Of a stretch of 64,000 nt of DNA, positions 1 to 10,833 are shown one piece after another (position 1 is the stretch's first letter; the number at the start of each line of letters is the position of its first letter). Below the pieces are notes generated by a model. The model searched no databases and had not been told where the DNA came from. It worked only from the letters and a program-made list of their open reading frames with translations. Location: positions 10,275,298 through 10,339,297 of the forward strand of contig NC_057790.1 in the NCBI RefSeq assembly GCF_014905175.1, read 5' to 3'. A program made the position numbers and the translations under genes. This stretch comes from Aphidius gifuensis (taxonomy: Eukaryota; Arthropoda; Insecta; Hymenoptera; Braconidae).

Positions 1-346
1 AGAGTATTCAAGTTTTCTCTTCAATACACGAAACACGGGCTCATTTCAGAATTTTTTTTTCATACTGAAAATTTATAGTACACCATCAATTTTGCAAAAA
101 AATATGTATTGACATGACTAATGATCCATATTATTTGTATCCAACTGGGTCTATACAACTATAGCAGGTATCACTTATTGACGATTTTGAGTAATATACA
201 CAATATTATACTTTCCGATTCTTCCTACAAACGAATCATATGACTGACGTCTGTTGATAATATAGAATCTATAACTTTCCATGTGTGAGTGTGTGACGTC
301 ACCACTATTTCTTCAACCACGGCAATAGCTACCGTGAAGTTAGATG
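1..346. other. Intergenic, no gene seen
   Basis: AT-rich sequence left of the first transposon end. Both strands are broken by frequent stops and I see no splice-bounded exon, RNA gene or repeat. Confidence 0.6.
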
Positions 347-2324
347 CCCTGGTGGAAAAAATATCCCGCCAAATATCCCGGCATATCCCGTAATTGACCA
401 TTGGCGGGTTATGTATCCCGCCAATATCCCGCCACAATTTATGGTCACCGCCAATGCTTTCTTTATATGTTTACAATTGCTTTATCGTCATTATTATTAT
501 CAGGCACAGCATGACCTGGTTCAACTTCTGCACAACAGGAAACTGAGACAAATTAAATTTTACTCATCCGCACAATTCTAGATGGAAAAACGAAAAACGT
601 TTTTTATTTTTATGTGTAATTTTACCTGATACTTCATTTCCACTTTTTCTATTAGATGATACATTGTTTGATTTGTTAACCTCTGAAATGCAATGAAAAT
701 AAATGATAAGAAGCTATAAATGAAGTATTATCGAGTTTATAAAAGATTCATACCTAAAGGTAATTGTTAAAAAAGATATATTAGCTTTTGATCAGTTCCT
801 CCTGTGAGAGGATATGCTTGAGAGTTGAGAAGATCAAAATATTTTTTTTTTTTCACAACTTGCTTTCATTTTAAGCTTCTGATAACTTTACCTAATACTG
901 TCTTTAGGATAAAAAAAACTAAATTAATGTTAAAGTGAGTATGATAGTTTTTTGATTAAATTCAATCGCAGCTATAAAATAAAAATACATTTATTAATTG
1001 TAATAAAATTAATTTTTTACTATATTTACATTTTAAACAAATTGTCGGTCAACTAATATGATGAAATTAATTTTAAAAAAACAACTGCAGTTGTAACTTC
1101 ATTGTTACAAACACTTGTTGACTCAGATTGAGTTGTTGTTTTTTTTTTTTTCAAACAAAAAACTTAGGAAATATTTAACGAATAAAAAAAATTAATTATT
1201 ATTTTACTTACTTGTACATTTTCATTTTTCAATTTATCAATCAAAACTGCAATCGGATAGACTGTCGTCCTTTAATGAGTCGGCTGCTGCCATTTTGCTC
1301 AACCACAAATTTACCCAAGCAAAATTTATTTATTCTCAGTGTTTTAATATGAGCCCTGGGCACAATAATACTTTTTCCGTTGTTTTATTTGTTTATTTAT
1401 ATGTTTTTTTTATTGTTTATACACTAAGGCACAACACTACAACTTTTTTTTTTAACAGGATAATGTATAAAAAAAATCTACGTTGCTGCTACGGATTATT
1501 AGGGGCTTTCTGTCACGGCGGACAACCGCCAGAAATACCACCTCCACTGCTTACAGTCAATATCAAGACAATCCTCTATATGTGTGAGTGTTACAGTGGC
1601 GCGTATATAGAACGTACATAAGGATGGTGAGCAGTGGAAGTGGTATTTCTGGCCATCGTCCGCCGTGGAAGGAAACCCCTAAAAACTAAATAACAAGCGG
1701 TGATCAGAAAAGCTTTGAATTATAAATGTGTGAGTGAACTTGACAATTTTTTTTTTTCGATAAAGCAGGTGTAGGTGCGAGGGAGTTTGTATGTGGTTTT
1801 CCATGAACCAAACGAACACATATCATGAAAATGTTCAACCGATAAAAATACTCCTGATTTGTCTGCTAAAAAATAGTCAAATGGACAATTTATTAAAAAT
1901 AATTATACTATTTTCTCCACCATCGATCCCATGCCGGAGTAATTTCTCCGCCATCAATCTCATGACAAAGTAATTTCTCCACCATCAATTTAATGCCGGA
2001 GTCATTTCTTTGCCATTAACCTCATGCCGGAGTAATTTCAACGTAATGCGGAGAAAGCGGGAGTAATGGCAAATAAATATTTCTACCAGGGTATCAATAT
2101 ATCAGTGTTTTCAGAGTGTTTTGTGATGGCATATTGGCGGGTTGTTGGCGGGATACATAATCTGACAATATTTTGTGGCGGGATGTCGGCGGGATAAATA
2201 ACTTGCCAAAATTATGTGGCGGGATTTATAACCCGCCAATATGTTGTTGCGGGATATTGCCGGGATACATAACCCGCCAATGGGTCAATTACGGGATATT
2301 GGCGGGATATTTTTTCCACCAGGG
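347..2324. mobile_element. Non-autonomous TIR DNA transposon of about 2 kb
   Basis: The left end reads CCCTGGTGGAAAAAATATCC and its reverse complement closes the element at 2324. Homology between the ends continues inward through a GC-richer block built from repeats of GGCGGGATA (left about 347-450, right about 2130-2324). The interior has no credible transposase, so this looks like a deletion derivative or MITE-like element. A second set of repeats (CCGGAGTAATTTC, about 1917-2060) ends in TCTACCAGGG at 2082-2091, resembling a second, internal transposon end. I could not define a target duplication with confidence. The superfamily is unknown. Confidence 0.75.
1499..1683. repeat. Foldback (inverted repeat) inside the 347-2324 element
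   Basis: Two arms of about 52 bp (1499-1550 and about 1631-1683) are near-perfect reverse complements, sharing TTAGGGG, CACGGCGGAC and CAGAAATACCAC. They enclose an 80-bp loop. Its GC-rich arms differ from the surrounding sequence, so it is probably a small foldback MITE nested in the larger element. Confidence 0.75.
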
Positions 2325-3317
2325 TGCATATTATTTAAATTAATAAATTCAAATTAGTATTGTAAGATGAATTTTTATAATTAACATTTTAGTATGATAA
2401 CGTATGATAATGTTTTTAAATTTAAAATAAGGTGATTTATGCCTAAGCTAATTTGAAATAAAAAATTCTATGTTTCCATAGGAGCATTTATTGGAAAGAA
2501 TAATTGATTAGCAGGATAATCGAAAAATAAATGTAATAATTATATATTGATGAGTGAATTATGCATTAAACATACTATCAAATAATTTACAAATAATAAA
2601 TCGTTGTTGTTATTGTATTTATTATATTTTTACAATGGTTTCGTATTTTATTTGTTATTTCAAATGACTTATTTAACAAAAGTAACATAAGTCCTTTGTG
2701 TTATTTGTCATTACATACAAATAATAATATCCAAGTATTTAATTGAAGGCAGTATGTCAAAATATTGAAAAAAAAATTCCCTCTCACAGATTTTGATCAA
2801 AAAAGGCTTATTTTTTAAGTGAAATAAAGATCTACTTTATCAAATTTTTTTTGTAATTTTCTACCACGATTTGACCGAGATAATTAGGGTCGAAGTTGAC
2901 AACAATTTAACACTCTAACACACAAGCATAGGAAGCATTGGCACGTTTTCACTTCTATTGAAAAAACGCTCTCACAGAAAACCTTTATTTTACTACAGCT
3001 TATACTTCTTTTAATAACAAAAATAATTTTTAAAAAATCATCGTTTTCTACCACGAATTTTAAAAGTTATTAATTATTTAAGACGAAAATTTAGGGTCAA
3101 AAACAGTCAAAAAGTACCAGGCGAAGCATTGAAAATCTGCTGAAGTAGTATTAGTGTGTGTAAATACGAGGCGCCCTCACTCATACTTCTAAAGACGCGT
3201 CAGTAAAGTATACAAATTTTAGACATTAGAGGGCACTTATTATTTTTTTAAGCTATGGTTACAAGGGTGCCTCTTTGAACCCAAAGAATTATCCTACCTT
3301 GGGATTTACATACTGCC
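2325..3317. other. AT-rich intergenic with a diverged direct repeat
   Basis: No coding region is supported. Two diverged blocks share CTCTCACAGA, TTTCTACCACGA and TTAGGGTC in the same order (about 2770-2900 and 2955-3110), which suggests an old tandem duplication of unknown origin. Confidence 0.45.
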
Positions 3318-3832
3318 TTAAGGAGGTTATGCACAAATTCATTGCGGGTGTTGCGGGGCGCTTCTGACGTCACAGACAAAACTGAAATCCGACTACACTG
3401 TAAAAAAATAAAGTGAAAAGCGCCTGCGCCCCATATACAATATATGGGATCGCGGGTATGTGTGTGTGTTTGAACATGCCATACGTTGCCACATCTAATT
3501 TTTGTAAAGTTTATAATTAATTACTCATTAATTGACCGATCAACATATGAAAATTTTTCGCGCAATTAATAAAACTCGGTTTCTAGTATATGTGTGATTT
3601 TTTTTAAAACTTTTTCATCATTTTTTCTATCCGAAAAAAATGGTTGAAATCTCCATAAGAGCCAATGTTAAATATTATTTTCAATAATTAATTACAAAAA
3701 ATTTAACCGATCAACATAAGAAAATAATTATACCGTTGTATTCAGAATGAAAAGATCTACGTGTGTACAAAATTTCAGAAGATTCTCATTATATTTTTTA
3801 AAAAAAGAGTAATTTGTGCATAACCTCCTTAA
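3318..3832. mobile_element. TTAA-flanked MITE, piggyBac-like, copy 1
   Basis: The 515-bp unit is bounded by TTAA at 3318-3321 and 3829-3832. The terminal inverted repeats read GGAGGTTATGCACAAATT. A nearly identical copy lies in opposite orientation at 61344-61858. TTAA duplication is the hallmark of piggyBac elements (family knowledge). The element has no transposase and would depend on one encoded elsewhere. A short internal palindrome (CCATATACAATATATGG) lies near 3430-3447. Confidence 0.9.
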
Positions 3833-3934
3833 TAAGTTTCATGAAACTATTATTTAAAATTTTGTTCATATCTTGAATTTTTATTCAAATTGTGACTTTG
3901 TGATGAATTTGGTGAATTATTTTAAATCATTTCT

Positions 3935-4582
3935 TCACATATCTATTTCTGATGTTAATGATTGTATTATTGCTTCTTTACCACCAAGTTCTTGAAGTTC
4001 AGCAATACGTCCAGTCATTTTATCAACATCAGTATCAGCTTCATTTTCACTTGCTGACATACTACTTTGTGTTGTATCTCTAAATGACGTATCCTCAGCC
4101 ATATTTACACTTTGATTATCCAATGATTCATTGTGTAGCATCAAAAGTTCATCAATATCTGATGAATCTGTTTGATTTGTGTCAGAGATCCTTCCTCTTG
4201 ATACTTTGTATCTTGCCAACTAAATAACAAAAACAATGATAATAATAATAATAATAATAATTTTAACAAAGTAAGATAAAGATAACATTAACATATTAAT
4301 AACAGGAACTTGTTAATTTTATCTCAAGTGTACTCATTTAAAATGATTTTATATTTAACTCGAACTTATTTTTTGAAATTTAAACAATAAATTACATGTG
4401 CTGCTTGGAATTAGCAAATTAATAGCACAGTATATTATTATTGTTAAGATTTTATAAATTAATTGATAATAATAAACATAATAAAATGAAAAAAAAAATA
4501 TCTTAATAAATTAATTATTTACCATTTCTCTGCCGGCATCAAGAGAAGCTTTTTTTTTTATCTTTTCCTCATCACTGTCCAT
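3935..4582 (-). pseudogene. N-terminal fragment of a PLP/AKAP9-like centrosomal coiled-coil protein (tentative)
   Basis: Exon 1 (4582-4523) encodes 20 residues starting MDSDEEK and ending AGREM before GT. Exon 2 (4219-3935) begins LARYKVSRGR and ends at a stop after LTSEIDM. The order of a charged start, KASLDAGREMLARYK and then a short ELQELGGKEAIIQSL helix resembles the extreme N-terminus of AKAP9/pericentrin-like (Drosophila PLP) proteins, which then continue for thousands of residues. Here the frame stops at once and no downstream exon is visible, so this is a truncated remnant. Its first exon lies about 65 bp downstream of the LARGE-like remnant, on the same strand. The family name comes from a short match and is uncertain. 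Confidence 0.45.
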
Positions 4583-4647
4583 GGAGTTTTATTAATAAAT
4601 ACATACGACATATTAATAATTCTTCAACTTTGAATAAATCCGCATCA

Positions 4648-6310
4648 TTAGACCAAAGCATGGTGTACGATTTGACACAAATGCAACATAATTTGCTGTT
4701 GACCAATTGTTACAATATTACCATCGTCATTATTATGTTGATTTAATTTTATTTCACAATTTAATGTAAAATATTTATTTTTACGTAACATTGCATCAAT
4801 ATGACACTGTGCTAATACACCCTCTATTGACCATAAACGTTTATCATCATTATCTGTACCAATGACAACTCTTGCATAATTACTATTTAGTGAATTACAA
4901 AAGTATACATCATCAAGAAGATTTGTTTTATGCTCATTTATATTTACGATTGTATTTTTGTTATTTAATTTTATCAACTCTTCCCATTGATCACTATTAT
5001 TTTTTGATAATGCATTTTTACCAAATTTATTTATCAACTCATCGACAAATTTATCCTTCAACTTTTTGAGGCATCTAAAATATTTAAATTTATTAATAAC
5101 AATTTGACGTTATTTATTATTAAAACAAGGTCAAACATTTTTAATTAGTATTTAATTTTACTACCTTCGATAAATTGTATTTGTTCGAAATTTAGCAATG
5201 TCTAAACTAGGAGCATGAGTAGCAATCTTTGATTAAATTGTGGTGCTGTTTTAGATACAACAACGTAAGGCTCAAAATCAGGCTCCCAAGTGACTTTATA
5301 AGGCACAACTGCCGTCTTCCAATTGCTGTAATTCGTTGCAGCATGACCTCTTGTCCAAACATGATAACGAAATGTATAAATTACACCGTAATTTAAATAC
5401 TTGAGCAATTCTTCTTTGTTACTTGGAAAAGTGAATCTTTATAAACAAAAAAATTGATTTAATATTTTATCAAATATATTTTTATTAAAAACTATAATAA
5501 TTTATATATTTATTTAAACCTATTTATCAAATTTAATATATTTATTATTAAAAAATTTTTTAAAAATTATATAGCACCGATTATCGATCAAATATAAAAA
5601 TTCTTGTGATGAATTGAATAGAACTTTAATTACTAAATATCATGAAACTATTTTTAATAATAAAAATAATATTTAAAAATTTTTATGAAAAATAAAATCA
5701 AATATTTTCATGTTAATAAAGATTTAATATAAATAAATGGAAAAAAATAAATCATTCCAATAGTAAAAAGAAAAAAATTACCTGTAACGTTGTGTTTCAA
5801 ATGCAGGAACAATCAATGCTGTATTATTTGTTTCCGATAAATTTAATTTAATAATATAGGATATTAAATTTTCATAAAGATTATGTTGAAGTAAAAAATC
5901 AACATCAACTTGAAATATAAATGACGTTGATAACTCAGATGTACCAATATTTCTCAAATAATTAATTGGATAAAATTCCTAAAAATAAAATAACAAAATT
6001 ATTTTATGAAGTTAAATAATTTAAGTAAAAATATATTTACCCCATCTTTATAAACAATAAGATATGCAATATTTTTACGTTTACGTAAATTATCTGATGA
6101 ACGTATGTAGTCAATAAAATATTGTACTTCAGCATCAGTTAAATACAAAGTGATGCTTATTGTGCCTGGCCATCTTTGACAAAATTCATCCAACAAAATG
6201 ATTCTATCAGCACTACATTGAGTCACCAAGGCAACATCAGATTTTGTATAAAGATTGTATTGATATTCAAAAAAATATAAATGAGTTCGATAAACAATCG
6301 ATGAGCCCAT
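4648..6310 (-). pseudogene. LARGE-type glycosyltransferase pseudogene
   Basis: Four exons are readable (6310-6041, 5978-5782, 5436-5165, 5074-4648), joined by GT..AG introns whose phases agree. Conserved landmarks of the C-terminal glycosyltransferase domain of LARGE/B4GAT1 (Golgi enzymes of dystroglycan matriglycan synthesis) are visible in order: SDVALVTQCSADR, ISITLYLTDAE, IVYKDG then EFYPINYLRN, VDVDFL (the DxD-type motif), IVPAFETQRY, FTFRYHVWTRGHA and WEPDFEPYVVV. After QFNQR about 40 codons are missing and the frame shifts to HAPSLDIAKF, so exon 3 carries a deletion. The 5' part of the gene is absent: at about 6310 the sequence is fused directly to the capping-enzyme remnant. The last exon stays open for about 110 codons beyond the usual LARGE C-terminus; that part (for example KRLWSIEGVLAQCHIDAML) I do not recognise. 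Confidence 0.8.
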
Positions 6311-6719
6311 TGAAAATTTTCATATTTACATTCAATAATGTGATTATCAAGTTCTTTAATTGTTTTATTAATTTTAATTTGTGCAAATGGTATTGATTGT
6401 GAACCAACAAATAATTGTCCAACTTTTTTACTTACAATACCACCTTCCATAACAATTTCAAGTTTAAAATCAACTGAATTTAATGATGGTGGTTTCCATT
6501 TTAATACTCCAATTGATGATCCTGGACGATCATTTCTGGACGATTCTTTTGATGGTTGAAATATAAGACCATCTGGTTCATGTCCTAATTGTTGTGAAAA
6601 TTTATCACTTAATAAACGATCAGCTTGCATAACTGGCCAAAATTCTTTTAAACGTATTGAAAATGGTTCTTTTTTTCTTATTAATTTACGTTCACTTATT
6701 GCTCTATGACGACCACTTT
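6310..6719 (-). pseudogene. mRNA capping enzyme pseudogene, guanylyltransferase C-terminal part
   Basis: On the minus strand the frame reads RKKEPFSIR, then GHEPDGLIFQPS, VLKWKPPSLNSVDFKLE, VGQLFVGSQSIPFAQIK and HIIECKYENFQW. These are the nucleotidyltransferase motif and OB-fold of the metazoan mRNA capping enzyme, which transfers GMP to the 5' end of nascent transcripts in the nucleus. The frame leaves the family at about 6310 and runs into LARGE-like sequence, so the last part of the protein is lost. It is separated from the N-terminal part (8018-8950) by an LTR-like repeat, and about 95 family residues between the two parts are missing. This is not a functional gene. Confidence 0.88.
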
Positions 6720-6730
6720 ATATTTTATTG

Positions 6731-8003
6731 TAATGTCCTGCGGTAAGCGCCGAATTTTTTTTTTATTTTAGATAAATTATATATTCAGGGACCAATTTGA
6801 TACCCCTAGCTCTATCTTACAGAACAGAGATATACTACAGTTAGGGGAGCCAGAGGTTTAGCACCCTCAATAAATTACTCGAGCCGGCACTACTGCCAAG
6901 CGGCCAGACCGCCAATTTTAATGATAAGAATTAAATATAAATTAATATAATGAGTGATATCGACAGAATCCTAGAAATATAAGGATTCTCTCGAAACCAC
7001 TCATGTCATAATTAATGAACTAGAAATAATTCCAATTAACGTTGGAAAATCGTAAGATTTTCCTGACCAATAAGAAATTAGTTATAGAAGAAAAAACATG
7101 CACTATACTAAGAGAAAAACCGAACATCCCCGAAGGATCCACCCCTACTCTAAGGGTTTACGGTCATCGACCGAGATCCTGGATCCTCGATCGTCGCACT
7201 CTTGGGTTGTTAGTCGACCAGGACACCACTCTTCTAGCTTTATTAAATTTGGCACTTTGCCTCGACGAATTTTAATTGTTTGAAACTTAGAATCATTTTT
7301 ATAAGCCAGCAGCACAAGTTGTAAGTTAAATTTTTCTTCAATATTTTATTGAATTATTTTATTAAATCGTTCTCAAATATATTTATATAACATTTGGTTA
7401 TATAAATTAATAATCTAAATTCATTTGAATTGTCTTAACTCAAAATTGTAATAATCTCCGACCGCATGGTCTGAGGATCTCTTGCTCGAGTAGTGTAAAT
7501 TCAAGTATACGTTTTCCGTATCAATCTAACCATTCAAATAAATATTGAATGATTTAACTTATAATTTGTTGCATTAAACGACTAAATTATTTAGTCAAAA
7601 TAATTAAATATTTAAATATAAAAGTTACGACCACATGGTTGAAAAGTTGTTGCTACCAAGTTTTACGCCGCAAAAAGCTATCCTAGTATAGCACAAAAGT
7701 GTAATCTCAAGTATACGTTTTCGTATTGATTTAACTGTTCAAATAAATATTGATTAATTCAAATAATAATTTGTTGCATTAAACGACTAAATTATTTAGT
7801 CAAAATAATTAAATATTTAAATATAAAAGTTACGACCGCATGGTCCGAAAGTTGCTGCTGCCACGTCATACGCCACAAAAAGCGCTCCTACGATAGCACG
7901 CTAGTGTAACTTCAGTGTTCCATCAAGAGTTAATTAAATATATGTACCTGGGCTGAATTACATATATTTCACATATCTACAAGCGCCTTCAGTCTTACCT
8001 ACA
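6731..8003 (-). mobile_element. LTR-like repeat (copy 1) splitting the capping enzyme remnant
   Basis: The minus strand starts TGTAGGTAAGAC and ends GCAGGACATTACA, a TG..CA form typical of solo LTRs. The 3' part (CTGAATATATAATTTATC, TTCGGCGCTTAC) is clearly shared with 34876-35879. The interior holds two direct copies (about 7486-7700 and 7705-7910) of a segment with AAGTATACGTTTTC and GCATTAAACGACTAAATTAT. No gag or pol is present. The flanks are AT-only, so a target duplication cannot be read safely. Identification as an LTR is inference. Confidence 0.55.
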
Positions 8004-8017
8004 TATATATATATAAA

Positions 8018-8950
8018 TCAAGAATCAGCTTTCCATGATACTCTGTAAGGTTTTCCATTTAGCAATTTTATATTATCAAGTCCCATTGATACTCGTTATG
8101 AGCCTGGAAATCCAGATTTTGTCCATTTACATATATCTTGTACTCTTTTTTGTACATGTGATAATTTTGATCTATCTGATACTGGTGATACACCAGAAAC
8201 ACCATTTATAAATACTGGATTTTTATGTTTAAATTCAGTTTCACGACGTTTTTCTGGTGGTAGATTACTACCACCACCACCATTACATCCATTATCATCA
8301 TCACAATCGTCATTGTCATTATTTATTCCATTGTCATCATCGTCATTATTATCATATTGAAAACACCAATCTGGTCTTGGTGGTGGAGGTGGTGGTGTTG
8401 CACCTTCTCCATAACGTTAATATAATTCTTCAATATAATCATTTTTATAAATACCTGGTAGTCTTGCTATTGAAAATTTTGCCATTACAACATCAAGACT
8501 ATTATAATCAGTTTCAACCAAATAACTTATTATTAAAAAACCAGTTCTATTAAAACCATGTGTACAATGTCTTTCCAATGAATGTTGTGATATAAATTGT
8601 TTACATTCTTCTATAAATTTACGTTTTGTATGTACATCTGGTGTTTCACCATGTCCACGACATGGTAATTTCAGGTACTTACAGCCATATGATTCAATAT
8701 CTTTTTTGTCATAAAAACGTGATGTATTTGTCAAGTCAATCCATAAACTGAGTTTACTTTTATTTTTTTTTGCACTGTTAAATAAAAAATCAACACTAAA
8801 ACGACATGCTTCAGATACTTTATCATCAAAATCTTGTGATAATGGTGTTTTGAAGGCTAAAAATTTATCATGAATAAGATGTTCTGCTCTTCTTGGACAA
8901 TTTAACCAACGTTCTGGTATTGGACCTTTTCCTGAATTACGATTTGACAT
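8018..8950 (-). pseudogene. mRNA capping enzyme pseudogene, RNA triphosphatase domain and linker
   Basis: The frame opens at 8950 (MSNRNSGKGPIPERWLNCP) and carries the cysteine-phosphatase-like RNA 5'-triphosphatase domain: LWIDLTNTSRFYD, YLKLPCRGHGE, the P-loop HCTHGFNRTG with its nucleophilic Cys and Arg, and GIYKNDYIEELY. An in-frame TAA (8417-8419) stands where family members read R or Q. After it the same frame resumes with RYGEG, a proline run, PDWCFQY, an acidic linker and WTKSGFPGS. A second TAA follows (8096-8098), then VSMGLDNIKLLNGKPYRVSWKAD. The guanylyltransferase signature KxDG is broken (KADS, then stop), which would abolish GMP transfer. Introns do not interrupt this part. Two nonsense codons plus the LTR-like insertion make it a pseudogene, unless the assembly is in error at both sites. 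Confidence 0.9.
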
Positions 8951-9201
8951 TGTTTTTGTTATTTTTTTTTTTGCTCCAATTTATTTGTTTTTAAATTTTA
9001 TTTTTTTATACTTTTTTAATTCATTGACAAGTTAATCATACTTGAACATATTTTACAATATTATTTGTTTTTTTATCGTCATTATCATCGTCATCCTCAT
9101 CGTTATCATTGTCATTACTATTATTTATTATTATTGATGTTACTGTTGTTGTTGTCGTTGTTGTATGTTTATTGAACTTTTTGAAGTGAAACTTCTTTAG
9201 A
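8951..9201. other. Upstream region of the capping enzyme remnant with GAT/GTT-type simple repeats
   Basis: Contains a pyrimidine-rich run of ATC/GTC/GTT triplets (about 9070-9160). It separates the capping enzyme start from a possible divergent first exon and may once have been a bidirectional promoter (inference). Confidence 0.4.
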
Positions 9202-9386
9202 ATGGACAGTAAAAAAAAAAAACAAAAGATGGATGCAACGGAAGTAACGGTATGAAGGTAAGTAATTTTAAATTATTTTTTATCTTGTTTTATTTATTTA
9301 TTCCCTTGACAACGATACGAAAAAATTTGTTAAAAATTTGTTTCAAAATTTTAGTTCCATAAAAGATTCAAGAGACAAAGGTGAAT
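9202..9386 (+). pseudogene. Possible first exons of a divergent gene (weak)
   Basis: An ATG at 9202 opens MDSKKKKQKMDATE; a consensus donor follows at 9258 (AAG|GTAAGT). An acceptor (TTTTAG, about 9354) and donor (AAAG|GTGAAT) bound a 26-bp exon reading FHKRFKRQR. The first exon needs a frameshift to reach the donor without a stop. It is head-to-head with the capping enzyme remnant. Product unknown. Confidence 0.25.
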
Positions 9387-9429
9387 ATTAAGGATAAAAC
9401 TTTTATTATATACAATATATACTTTTATT

Positions 9430-10270
9430 ATGTTATTCTTGATCAAATAATGAGTATTTATAATTAATCTGTTAAATAAACAAATAATGCACAAGATAAT
9501 AGTTATTCAAGTGCTTGACATAATACGACAGCAACATCATGATCAACAATAAATAATAAGTGGATGAAATGTGGTACCACGTGAACGTAAAGATAGTAAA
9601 GATGGTATTTTATATTGTATAGGATTTCAAGAAACAATTAATGACATTAAAATATTAGCAGAAAAATGTGACAAATGTACTGGTAATCCTAAAGCAGTAA
9701 AAATTGAAATACGACGAGGTGCTATACCAATGTCTGATAATTTTGATGAGACTTGTAATGGTGGTTATAATAATATTTTTAAACAAATAATGAGTATCTA
9801 AAATGAATCTGTTAAATAAACAATTAATACACAAGATAGTGGTTATTTAAGTGCTTGACATAATACGACAGTAACATCATAATCACAATACCAAACAACA
9901 ATAAATAATATGTGGATAAAATTTGGTACTACATGAACGTAAAGATAGTAAAGATCGTATTTTAGATTGTATAGGATTTCAAGAGACAATTAATGACACT
10001 GAAATATTATCAAAAACATCTGATAAATGTACTGATAATCCTAAATCAGTAAAATTTAAAATACGACTAGATCCTATACAATGTCTGGTAATTTTCATGA
10101 GACTTGTACTGGTAGTTTTGATAATATTTTAAATCAAATAATGGGTATTTGAAATAAATCTGTCCAATAATCAAATAATACACAAGATAGTGGTTATTCA
10201 AGTGCTTGTGCTTGTTATGATCGTGCTTGCCATGATCGAAATAAATTCAAGATCTTGAATGAATTTGTTA
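9430..10270 (+). repeat. Tandem repeat of about 345 bp, two full copies and one partial, each with a coding-like stretch
   Basis: The landmark GTGCTTGACATAATACGACA occurs at 9511 and 9851, with a diverged third at 10202. Each full copy carries a frame containing RKDSKDxILxCIGFQETIND and then cysteines (KCDKCTGNP). In copy 1 it runs open about 9571-9801 with no ATG in frame; in copy 2 it is frameshifted. The pattern looks like a duplicated exon of an old gene that has decayed. I do not recognise the protein. Confidence 0.55.
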
Positions 10271-10833
10271 AGGACAAAAAAATGGAACAGATGATTAAAT
10301 ATTGAATCATTCCATGAAACAACAACAACAGGAGTAAATAATAATTTAATAAATGATGTACCGAGTGGGAAACAAAATAACAACAATATTGATCATATAT
10401 AAACAGCAGCAATCATAATAGAACAAATAGTCTTGAATTCATCGGCGAAAAAAAAAAAACGCTCATACCTTTCGAACTAAGTAACCGAGAGACTTCGTAC
10501 CAGGCTCAAAAGAAGCGCATTAAAGAACTCTATCGCCCGCGTAATAGGTTTTTTGCTCTATTGATAATAGTTTTTAATCGAAAAACTAAAATGTAAATTT
10601 TGAAAAAAATTTTTTTCTTACTTAAAAATTTGTGGTGTCTAAACTTTCCATCAAAGAGTATTTATCACTAAAGGTTTTTTGTTCGTGAATCTTTTCTGTT
10701 TTATATTTCATCATTCTTAAATTATTATTTATGTAACTTAAAATAGTACATACGTTTTCTTGTGAAAATTTTAGAAGTTATAAAAACGGCGCAATAAATA
10801 ACTCGACGCAAAATCATAGTACAGACTTCGTAT
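10271..10833. other. Intergenic, contains one copy of an AACTCTATCGCCCGC repeat
   Basis: No gene is supported. The block AACTCTATCGCCCGC followed by ATAATAGTTTTT (about 10528-10575) recurs just beyond the next element (about 12005-12055) and, diverged, at about 12320. The 10834-11979 element therefore lies within a diverged direct repeat. Confidence 0.45.

Noticed and set aside
8096..8419. Ciliate-like code with TAA read as Gln
   Set aside because: Stops are of all three kinds, occur at non-Gln positions (FAS, Tigger, dsRBD), and come with frameshifts and deletions. The intact MULE gene models use TAA or TGA as real stops.
8257..8553. His/Tyr-rich plus-strand frame
   Set aside because: Antisense shadow of the acidic linker and phosphatase domain of the capping enzyme remnant.
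3935..8950. Integrated-virus segment carrying captured host genes
   Set aside because: No viral structural or replication gene is visible. Broken genes with host-like introns and one shared orientation are better explained by segmental duplication.
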